Assembly (NCBI RefSeq): GCF_000213555.1
Contig: NZ_GL891979.1
Span: 68,011-132,010, forward strand
Source: Dysgonomonas gadei ATCC BAA-286
GTDB lineage: Bacteria; Bacteroidota; Bacteroidia; Bacteroidales; Dysgonomonadaceae
Length of the DNA stretch: 64,000 nt
Reading direction: 5' to 3'
Part shown: positions 19,276 to 26,332 of the stretch, in pieces
How positions within the stretch are numbered: position 1 is the first letter of the stretch
Layout of the letters: each line of letters starts with the position of its first letter
Made by a program: the position numbers and the translations under genes
The notes under the pieces: model-generated
The model's database searches: none
What the model was told of the DNA's origin: nothing
Seen by the model: only the letters and a program-made list of their open reading frames with translations

Positions 19276-20145
19276 TTACGGTTTGTTGACGTTGCGGTAT
19301 TGCAAAGGTGTATGGCCTGTTTGTTTCCTGAAAAAACGGATAAAGTATGATGTGTTTTCGTAATTGAGAGATGCAGCTATATCCGATATGGAATCGGATG
19401 TGTATAAGAGCATTTTTTTCGCTTCTTGTATAAGCTTATTCTGAATAACTTGTTTAGCGCTAATTCCCTTTGATGATTTTATCAGTTCATTCAGATAATT
19501 TGGAGTAATACAGAGTTTATCTGCATAATGACGGATAGAATGGTTTTGATTGTATTCTATGCCTACAAGTTTTATAAAAGAGTCGGCATGTCTGTTTTTT
19601 AGTTTTTCGGCATTATCGGTAGATGAATTTTTGAGAATATAAATCCTGTCCAGTGATTTCAGTGTCTGATATAGTAAGGCTCTTAATATATGCTTATCTT
19701 TTTCCTTATAAGAGTCTATTTCCTGTTTAATTTCATTTATCAGCCGGAGAGTATGCCCGGATTCTTCACCCAGACTTAATTTACTAAAAGTATGCGAGTC
19801 TCTGAAATATGATAAGTGTTGCAGAAAATCAGGATCATTGAAGAACGTGAGTAGAAATTCTTTTTCAAATATCAGTGCATAGCCATCGGTAATATTGTCT
19901 ATGTCCCACCAGCGTATCTGGTTGGGTGAGGAGAATATTATATCCCCTTCCCGGACATAATAATCCTTTTCATCGATTCTAAACTTTCCATGGCCATCAG
20001 TAATCAGCGTAATATCGTGGTAGCTTAACCTATGGACAGCATCCTCTTTCAGGTATATCTTTATATCCTTCAGCCGGACAACATCAATCAACAGCTCTTC
20101 GCCGTATTTGATCTTGTGGAAGGCGTATTGTTTGATCCGGTGCAT
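19276..20145 (-). CDS. AraC-family transcriptional regulator
   Basis: About 289 residues from the ATG at 20145. An upstream in-frame start (20232) would overlap the end of the MBOAT gene by 50 bases and add a basic tail without family similarity, so I prefer the shorter form. Residues about 1-130 form a cupin-like sensing domain. The C-terminal 100 residues are a double helix-turn-helix (IRHYADKLCITPNYLNELIK and ISDIAASLNYENTSYFIRFF) ending in TGHTPLQYRN, diagnostic of AraC/XylS. It lies directly downstream of the O-acetylation cassette on the same strand. Possible readthrough; regulation of that cassette is only a guess. Confidence 0.88.
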   Translation of the reverse strand: MHRIKQYAFHKIKYGEELLIDVVRLKDIKIYLKEDAVHRLSYHDITLITDGHGKFRIDEKDYYVREGDIIFSSPNQIRWWDIDNITDGYALIFEKEFLLTFFNDPDFLQHLSYFRDSHTFSKLSLGEESGHTLRLINEIKQEIDSYKEKDKHILRALLYQTLKSLDRIYILKNSSTDNAEKLKNRHADSFIKLVGIEYNQNHSIRHYADKLCITPNYLNELIKSSKGISAKQVIQNKLIQEAKKMLLYTSDSISDIAASLNYENTSYFIRFFRKQTGHTPLQYRNVNKP

Positions 20146-20182
20146 AGGATACACATTTTTTTTAAGACTTTTGTGATACCGT

Positions 20183-21709
20183 TTAAAACTGGAAATAGAT
20201 AAACGGCTGAGGACCACTCGACATTGTAGCATACACCAACCAGAAGACTAATCCTGCCAATCCTGCTTTGAACACCAACGGAGTATTGTTGAATCCGGTT
20301 TTCACTTTGTTCACAAACTTTTCAGGTAAGAAATGCATAACATATCCTATGGCGACGAGGATAAATACGTTCTTGTATCCTTCGAGTACAACCAGCCAGT
20401 CGTGTGGGGCAAATGTCAGATTACCGATACTCATAATCACGTCACCGGCCAGTTCGAAACTACCTGCGCGGAAGAATATCCAGCAAAAGGCTACGAAGTG
20501 GAATGTGAATAGTATGCAGATAATACGGGTAAAACGGTTGTCCGGTATTTTTATAAATTGTTTGAAGAAACGTTCTACCACCAATATTCCTCCATGCAGT
20601 CCCCCCCAAATAACGAATTTCCATGATGCCCCATGCCAAAGACCTCCTATCAGCATTGTGAGGAAAAGGTTTACATAGGTTCTTATTTTCCCCTTACGGT
20701 TCCCTCCTAATGAAATGTATAGATAGTCGCGTAGCCATGATGACAATGAAATATGCCAGCGACGCCAAAACTCGGTGATGGATTGTGATTTATACGGAGT
20801 CAGGAAGTTGGGTGGAATGGTGAATCCCATCAATAAGGCCAGTCCGATTGCCATATCCGAATATCCCGAAAAGTCACAATATATCTGCAATGTGTAGCCA
20901 TATACAGCCATCAGGTTTTCGAATGCCGTATAACTCAATGGAGAATCGAATACCCGGTCGACAAAGTTGGTAGATATATAGTCCGATATAACAGCCTTTT
21001 TTATCAGACCTATCAGTATAAGGAATATGGCGGTACTGGTCTCCTCCCTGGTCAAATGCAGTTTTTTGTACATCTGCGGAAGAAAATCTTTTGCCCTGAT
21101 GATGGGTCCTGCTACCAGTTTAGGGAAAAAACTGATGTAGAAGCAGAAGTCGAGGGTAGACCTGGCCGGTTCCATCTGTTTGCGGTAAAGATCCACGGCA
21201 TAACTAATGGCCTCGAATACGAAGAATGAAATACCGATAGGCAATATTATATTCTGGAACGATAAATCGCCGTGGAATATAGCGTTAATATTATCAATGA
21301 GGAAGTTTGTGTATTTATAATACGACAGCATTCCCAAATTGGCTATGATGATGAGCGCAAGTAACAGTTTCCGGGAAGAGGGCTTCTCTATCTCATACAT
21401 CTTTTTTGATAACAGGTGGGTGACGACCGCACAAATGACCAATAGTATATAGTAATTTCCACCTGCTTTATAATAGAAGAATAGTGAGAAAACAATAATA
21501 TATATCTTACGGAAAAGCTCAAGTTTCTGCGACTTTGTGAGCACATATATAATATAGAATACAAGGAAAAGCCCCAGGAACAACGGACTATTGAATAGTA
21601 AAGGGTGCTCGGGATTATATACAAACCACGAATGAATATCCAGTTCTCCAAATAGCCTGGAGATGTAATCGGGAAGATATATATCAGTTATGTTTAACAG
21701 TGCTTTCAA
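20183..21709 (-). CDS. MBOAT-family membrane O-acyltransferase (AlgI/DltB/PatA-like)
   Basis: A 508-residue polytopic inner-membrane protein of the MBOAT family, which moves acyl groups (usually acetyl from the cytoplasm) across the membrane to modify extracytoplasmic glycans. The family histidines are visible: H319 in FWRRWHISLSSWLRDYLY and H359 in GGLWHGASW. The segment CDFSGYSDMAIGLALLMGF is typical of AlgI/PatA. Its start overlaps the stop of the upstream SGNH/LysM gene by four bases, so the two are translationally coupled. With two SGNH proteins encoded directly upstream it forms an MBOAT-SGNH O-acetylation unit. Confidence 0.93.
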   Translation of the reverse strand: MKALLNITDIYLPDYISRLFGELDIHSWFVYNPEHPLLFNSPLFLGLFLVFYIIYVLTKSQKLELFRKIYIIVFSLFFYYKAGGNYYILLVICAVVTHLLSKKMYEIEKPSSRKLLLALIIIANLGMLSYYKYTNFLIDNINAIFHGDLSFQNIILPIGISFFVFEAISYAVDLYRKQMEPARSTLDFCFYISFFPKLVAGPIIRAKDFLPQMYKKLHLTREETSTAIFLILIGLIKKAVISDYISTNFVDRVFDSPLSYTAFENLMAVYGYTLQIYCDFSGYSDMAIGLALLMGFTIPPNFLTPYKSQSITEFWRRWHISLSSWLRDYLYISLGGNRKGKIRTYVNLFLTMLIGGLWHGASWKFVIWGGLHGGILVVERFFKQFIKIPDNRFTRIICILFTFHFVAFCWIFFRAGSFELAGDVIMSIGNLTFAPHDWLVVLEGYKNVFILVAIGYVMHFLPEKFVNKVKTGFNNTPLVFKAGLAGLVFWLVYATMSSGPQPFIYFQF

Positions 21710-23154
21710 TTTATCTTTTTCTTCTTAAAATTATTATATGCGTCAATAAAGTCGGAAGCAAATAACTGTCCTTGAGCCTCATATCCACCAGTGGTGTAAT
21801 GGACTTTGTCGCGGGCAATCAGACGCGCATACTCTCCTTTGGGCGCGATACCGGATGCTCCACCCATACGTGTATATAAATCCCATACAGGCAGATTACT
21901 CAGTCCCATGAGGGCATTACTATAGTCGGTTATATAAGTATTTACGCGGCGCCGGCGAAACATGGATGGAGGCGGGGTCATAACCAATACCATTGCGAAG
22001 GGGTTGAGCCTTTTTATATTTTCTACGAATTCCTGTATCTGATAAATATATTCCGTATCCGATAGCTTTCCGAACGACTCATTTGTGCCAAATGACAAGA
22101 TTACGAGATCGGGGTGGAGGATAGGCAATTGTTCGAAAAACAACGGATATTTATTATAATCCGATAGTTTTGCTCCATTAACACCTATCGAGTGGTATAT
22201 GACACCCGGTTTGTCATTTTCTATAACAAATCCGTTGAGATTATACATTGGTTGTTTTTCGGCCGGTAAGATAGTAATACGGCTCATCAATGTATCGCTG
22301 GTATAGGATGAGTAATAGGGTTTAGTAACCATACTCACATAGTCTATACTGTCTTTCGCTATATTGGATGTCTGGGCTTTAGCCTGTACAGGCTTGGTGC
22401 TTCTCGTCCCTGCTTTTACCGGGATCTTAAGCCTCTGTTTCGGTCTTATCATATTCGACTTCATTCCATTGGCTTTCTTTATCTGCGCTACGGTAACCCC
22501 ATATTTACGCCCTATTACCGATAAGCTTTCCCCACTTTTTACAGTGTGGTATCTCATCCCTATAGTAGATGCGGTGACAGTGCCCGATGACGAAACCTGT
22601 AATGGCTCGGCTGTTACGGACATCCTGTATTGAGGCTCTTTCGTAGGGTAGATGATTTTTATTTTATTAAATTCATATCCTTCCTGTGTAGATAGTTGCA
22701 GGACAAAATCTTCGGCCGAGGTATACAGTGCTATCCCGCTCAGACCCACACCCACATCGGCAACAGGATATACATTCAACAGGCTCTGCCATGTGGCATT
22801 ACATGCATATTTTACATAACGGGGACCGTTCGTCCTTACCAAGCTGTAAGGGAATGTAAATCCGAATCCTCCATTTCCGAACTTAAACTGTAAAGCCTCT
22901 CGGATTGCATTGGTGAAAAAATCAGCCTGAATATGTGAATCGCCTATATGCACTATATTTACTTTGCCTTGCTTGTTTTTCTCTAAATTGTATAATTTCT
23001 CAAAAACGGCTGACAGTAATGCCTGATTAGCAAAAATATTATCACCGCTATCCGTTGTTTCCTTGCTATTGTATCTGCCCTTGGCAGATAGCATGATTGC
23101 AGGCAATAATAAAAACAGGAAGAATAGGGGTAGTATTTTCTTTGCAAACTTCAT
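21706..23154 (-). CDS. SGNH hydrolase-fold protein with internal LysM domain
   Basis: A 482-residue secreted protein (signal peptide about residues 1-24). SGNH block I is IVHIGDSH with S73; block III is LSFGTNES near residue 352; block V is DKVH with D449 and H452. Between blocks I and III lies an insertion of over 250 residues that includes a LysM domain (about 202-245, YHTVKSGESLSVIGRKYG through LKIP). LysM binds N-acetylglucosamine polymers such as peptidoglycan. Such proteins act as O-acetyltransferases or O-acetylesterases partnered with MBOATs (PatB, AlgJ/X, Ape1). Start codon is 17 bases from the upstream SGNH gene's stop. Which direction the reaction runs is not readable. Confidence 0.85.
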   Translation of the reverse strand: MKFAKKILPLFFLFLLLPAIMLSAKGRYNSKETTDSGDNIFANQALLSAVFEKLYNLEKNKQGKVNIVHIGDSHIQADFFTNAIREALQFKFGNGGFGFTFPYSLVRTNGPRYVKYACNATWQSLLNVYPVADVGVGLSGIALYTSAEDFVLQLSTQEGYEFNKIKIIYPTKEPQYRMSVTAEPLQVSSSGTVTASTIGMRYHTVKSGESLSVIGRKYGVTVAQIKKANGMKSNMIRPKQRLKIPVKAGTRSTKPVQAKAQTSNIAKDSIDYVSMVTKPYYSSYTSDTLMSRITILPAEKQPMYNLNGFVIENDKPGVIYHSIGVNGAKLSDYNKYPLFFEQLPILHPDLVILSFGTNESFGKLSDTEYIYQIQEFVENIKRLNPFAMVLVMTPPPSMFRRRRVNTYITDYSNALMGLSNLPVWDLYTRMGGASGIAPKGEYARLIARDKVHYTTGGYEAQGQLFASDFIDAYNNFKKKKIN

Positions 23155-23170
23155 CAGCAGGTTATTTTCT

Positions 23171-24562
23171 TTATTGTTTCGCTTTAAATTTCGTATATCC
23201 TTTATCTATTTCAGTATATATCAGTTTAGCCACCTTTTTTGAGCCTGAGCCATTGAAGTGGGTATAATCCTTATTGGCCAGTTTATTATCTACCCAGGTT
23301 ACCATCGAACCTTTACCTCCCATCACTTCATACAGGGATATAAAGCCGGAATTAGTTTTACGCGCATAATTCCGTTGCGCATTGGCCAGAGGTACCACAG
23401 CAGGATCGGTTTGCATAGTCCCATCTATCTTTAATGCTCTGTCGGCTGTGGAAATGACTAATATATCGGCATTCGGGAAACATTCATGCAGATTGTTCAC
23501 TACTGTTGTCATATTCCGTTCGTACCAATTGTAATTTAATGAACCATAGCCTAATACATTTGCTCCATAATGAAGGATTATTAAATCATAATTTAATACC
23601 TTGTCGAAAGCGTTCATTAATGCCGGGTTTAGAATGGATAGGGGCAGACCCGAATTACCACGCGTAGAAAAATTATCCACATGCACGCCTTCTCCGTTAT
23701 CGAAATTGAATCCGTAGATAGGTATGGAATCTGCATTATGGAAATTGACCTGTATCGATTTGGCATTGTGGGACGAAAGGGATAATGTATTTAATAGATT
23801 TACCGGATTCAGGCTCTTGCTGGAAACCGAATCTTTATCTGCCGCGACCGTAACGTAGGCTTTGCTATTATTCCCCCTGCCGTATAATAATACAGGATTA
23901 TTCAGTTGTGTAGAATGCTTCTGCGACTGAGCTTTATACCTGACCCAATATGCTTGCGCAGGATCTTTTGCAAAGAAAACCTGCCCGTCTATACCGAATG
24001 GCTTCATCGGTTTTTTCACCTTTATAAATGATTGGGAGAACCAGTTTTTAGAATACTGGTGCGATATGGATCCTCTGGCTCCTGCCGAAAGTGAAGATAC
24101 TGCTACATAGCCGACACCTTCTCCTCCATAATTTTCCTGAAACTCGCTGCGTACATCTTGTACTATGTAGTCTCCGTCATTCATAGAGTCTCCGAAATAA
24201 GCAATTCTTACTTTGCCTGTTTTCGTTTCTTGCAGTTCGCGTAGTTTAGTATAGAAACGATTGAGGTTTTGATATCCGTCGGCTGCTAATGCGGGGTTGA
24301 AATTGGCATCTACTTCCTCGTAGGCCTGGGCTTTTGCACTGTCCGATTCTACTATAGCAGGGGTGTCATGTATTTCTGTCGTATCACTCTGAGCCATAAG
24401 CGCCATGCTATCCATCAGGATATTTTCGTTTGCTTCCACGTGTTCCGAAAACAAGCGTTCCGGCAAAACTTCCTTGAAAACTAAAAAGGCTGCTATAGAT
24501 AAGGCTACGAATAAGATCGCCTTACCAAAATACGAATTATTAGATGTACTCACAATCAACAA
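23171..24562 (-). CDS. Membrane-anchored SGNH hydrolase-fold protein
   Basis: A 463-residue protein with an N-terminal transmembrane anchor (about residues 14-32) and a low-complexity linker to about residue 90, so the catalytic part is periplasmic. SGNH block I is AYFGDSMNDG with S126; the Gly-x-Asn block is HYGANVLGYG near 331-340; the Asp-x-x-His block is DYTH with D432 and H435. A jelly-roll-like insertion of about 200 residues lies between blocks I and III, as in the downstream paralogue, but without LysM. First gene of the three-gene cassette, preceded by a promoter-like box; probably the partner that passes acetyl groups from the MBOAT to the glycan, or the esterase that removes them. 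Confidence 0.82.
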   Translation of the reverse strand: MLIVSTSNNSYFGKAILFVALSIAAFLVFKEVLPERLFSEHVEANENILMDSMALMAQSDTTEIHDTPAIVESDSAKAQAYEEVDANFNPALAADGYQNLNRFYTKLRELQETKTGKVRIAYFGDSMNDGDYIVQDVRSEFQENYGGEGVGYVAVSSLSAGARGSISHQYSKNWFSQSFIKVKKPMKPFGIDGQVFFAKDPAQAYWVRYKAQSQKHSTQLNNPVLLYGRGNNSKAYVTVAADKDSVSSKSLNPVNLLNTLSLSSHNAKSIQVNFHNADSIPIYGFNFDNGEGVHVDNFSTRGNSGLPLSILNPALMNAFDKVLNYDLIILHYGANVLGYGSLNYNWYERNMTTVVNNLHECFPNADILVISTADRALKIDGTMQTDPAVVPLANAQRNYARKTNSGFISLYEVMGGKGSMVTWVDNKLANKDYTHFNGSGSKKVAKLIYTEIDKGYTKFKAKQ

Positions 24563-24611
24563 TTTAATCTAATGTTTTATTTGATTCTGAAACTATTTTT
24601 CTAAAGTTGTG

Positions 24612-24619
24612 CAAAGCTA
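24612..24619 (-). promoter_or_regulatory. -7 promoter box of the SGNH/MBOAT cassette
   Basis: On the minus strand TAGCTTTG (24619-24612) matches TAnnTTTG and lies about 50 bases before the ATG at 24562. No clear -33 element. Confidence 0.45.
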
Positions 24620-24836
24620 CTTACTTTTCGCTAAAATATATTATGAGAGAATATATTTTAGTGATATTTTACTTTTATGTCAACGTATTCAGTCCCAACA
24701 ATCACATAAAACAATGGTTGTTTACTGAGACAAAAGTATATTCTATCTTTTATATTTTGTAATTGTTTTAGTACGTTTGTACCAAATACGGCGTTTACTG
24801 TATGAAATTTAGATTTCTAGTGGTGAAATAGTCCCG

Positions 24837-25316
24837 TTAATATTTTGCTTTTGCAGTAATGTGTTCTATTTCTATTTTGAATGTGGCTGTCCGGCTCCAT
24901 GATTTATCCATGTACTTTTCACCGAGCTCTTGATACTCCGGGGAATATTTTCGTACCAGCAATCGCAAGGCTTTTCGTTTTTCATCATCAGACAAATCCA
25001 TATTGACTTTGCCGAATACGATAACACTTTCGAAGAGAGTTGTGAATTGTTCGGCGATGGGTTTGGTAATGCCAACCACGCAGAATGAAACTTTATTATT
25101 TCCTCTTAATATATCGAGTTTCTGCCCCTCCGGCGCACAATGGAAATAGATGTTGTTACCCTCCTTATCAAATGCGTAGCTGATAGGTATGCCATAAGCA
25201 TAACCATTCTCGGTTGTTCCTAAACTGAGGAATCCGTATTCGGAAGTTTGCAGTAGTTCGGTTATGCGAACCTCGTCTTCCAGTATTCTGTTTTGTCGTC
25301 TTATTTCTCTAAACAT
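24837..25316 (-). CDS. Pyridoxamine 5'-phosphate oxidase-like flavin-binding protein (NimA-like)
   Basis: A 159-residue split-barrel protein of the PNPOx-like family. The N-terminus (MFREIRRQNRILED) and blocks YGFLSLGTTENGYAYGIPI, NIYFHCAPEGQKLDIL and VSFCVV are typical of the 5-nitroimidazole reductase/flavin-nucleotide-binding subgroup found widely in Bacteroidetes. FMN-binding is likely, but the substrate is unknown; similarity to Nim proteins does not prove nitroimidazole resistance. Monocistronic or second after the outer-membrane protein gene, from which a GC-rich palindromic repeat separates it. Confidence 0.85.
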   Translation of the reverse strand: MFREIRRQNRILEDEVRITELLQTSEYGFLSLGTTENGYAYGIPISYAFDKEGNNIYFHCAPEGQKLDILRGNNKVSFCVVGITKPIAEQFTTLFESVIVFGKVNMDLSDDEKRKALRLLVRKYSPEYQELGEKYMDKSWSRTATFKIEIEHITAKAKY

Positions 25317-25320
25317 TTGG

Positions 25321-25411
25321 CCTCCCCAACCCCTCCAAAGGAGGGGCCTTTGGTTTATATTTATAAATTACCCACTCTGTTCACCACCCTTTCGGAAGGT
25401 TGGGAGGGGGC
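25321..25411. repeat. GC-rich palindromic intergenic repeat (CCCCTCC-AAA-GGAGGGG)
   Basis: An inner hairpin CCCCTCC/GGAGGGG (about 25330-25346) lies beside an outer inverted pair CCTCCCCAACC (from 25321) and GGTTGGGAGGGG (to 25410). GC-rich blocks of this type are unlike the surrounding AT-rich sequence and look like a mobile or REP-like element. It lies between two minus-strand genes and could terminate or stabilise the transcript. Confidence 0.55.
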
Positions 25412-26332
25412 TTAGTCTCCGTTCCAATAATTATTCTTAGCTTTCTCTCTTGGTCTTTTCACACTCTCGATAGGGAAACCGATTACGAAACTATTGGTAT
25501 AGTGGTGAGTTTGTATATCATGTACTTTCGTCTGATACCACGAACCAAGATAACCTATGCGGATAGTATATTTATGTATTGGTACATCTACTGTCAGGTA
25601 ATTGCGCAATGCCCGCTGATTATGTAATGAAGCGAAATTGACTACCCCGACAGAGTTTCCTAATGAAATCTCATAATAAGATTGTCCGTATCTGGGAGAG
25701 AACAGCATGCCCATAAAGGGCGTATCCATTTGCCAGCGTACTGCAAACCATTTGAATTTATAGGATGCTGTAAGCGACAGGTTCAGATTGGTGTATCCGC
25801 GTGCTGTGGCTGGATTATTCCCGTTGCGTTCATTATAAAGCACGCCTGCATTGATGTCCCACAGTCCGCCGACACCGAAGCGGAATGCATCGGTATTATA
25901 CAGACTGTAATGCCCGCCGATACGGTAATTTGCCAAAGCCCAGTATTCAGTGGCGTTCTTTGCCGGATTGTCCCCTTTGGAAAAATCCAGTTGAAAGACC
26001 TGCTGTTTATAGAATTTATAATTGAACCATGTGGTGTGTCGCATTTGCTCATACATCAGATGTATGGAAAATCCTTTGTATCCTAATGGAGACAAGTATG
26101 TATCATACATATTGGCAGAGCCAATGGATGCAGTGATGGTGTTGTTGGTGATAAGAGGTTTTGGTATACTTAGACTAGAGTCATCGATAATTATCGTTCT
26201 CTTCTGTGGAGCATAACCTTCAATCACTACAGCTTTTAGAGAGTCTTCCTTTATTTGGGCAGATATACTGCTGCAAAAAAGTAAATAAGATAATATCCAT
26301 ATAATTTTACTCTTCACCCTCCTTATCTCCAT
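25412..26332 (-). CDS. Putative outer-membrane beta-barrel protein (DUF3316-like)
   Basis: A 306-residue protein with a signal peptide (about residues 1-26, ending SSISAQ). The mature part has many alternating aromatic/polar strands (for example FSIHLMYEQMRHTTWFNYKF) and short turns, consistent with an outer-membrane beta-barrel. It resembles the Bacteroidetes DUF3316 family by general pattern; I cannot confirm this. Its start overlaps the end of the topoisomerase gene by 26 bases, implying cotranscription. Function unknown. Confidence 0.6.
   Translation of the reverse strand: MEIRRVKSKIIWILSYLLFCSSISAQIKEDSLKAVVIEGYAPQKRTIIIDDSSLSIPKPLITNNTITASIGSANMYDTYLSPLGYKGFSIHLMYEQMRHTTWFNYKFYKQQVFQLDFSKGDNPAKNATEYWALANYRIGGHYSLYNTDAFRFGVGGLWDINAGVLYNERNGNNPATARGYTNLNLSLTASYKFKWFAVRWQMDTPFMGMLFSPRYGQSYYEISLGNSVGVVNFASLHNQRALRNYLTVDVPIHKYTIRIGYLGSWYQTKVHDIQTHHYTNSFVIGFPIESVKRPREKAKNNYWNGD

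Noticed and set aside
20146..20232. N-terminal extension of the AraC regulator
   Set aside because: It overlaps the end of the MBOAT gene and adds a basic tail without family similarity; ATG 20145 is preferred.
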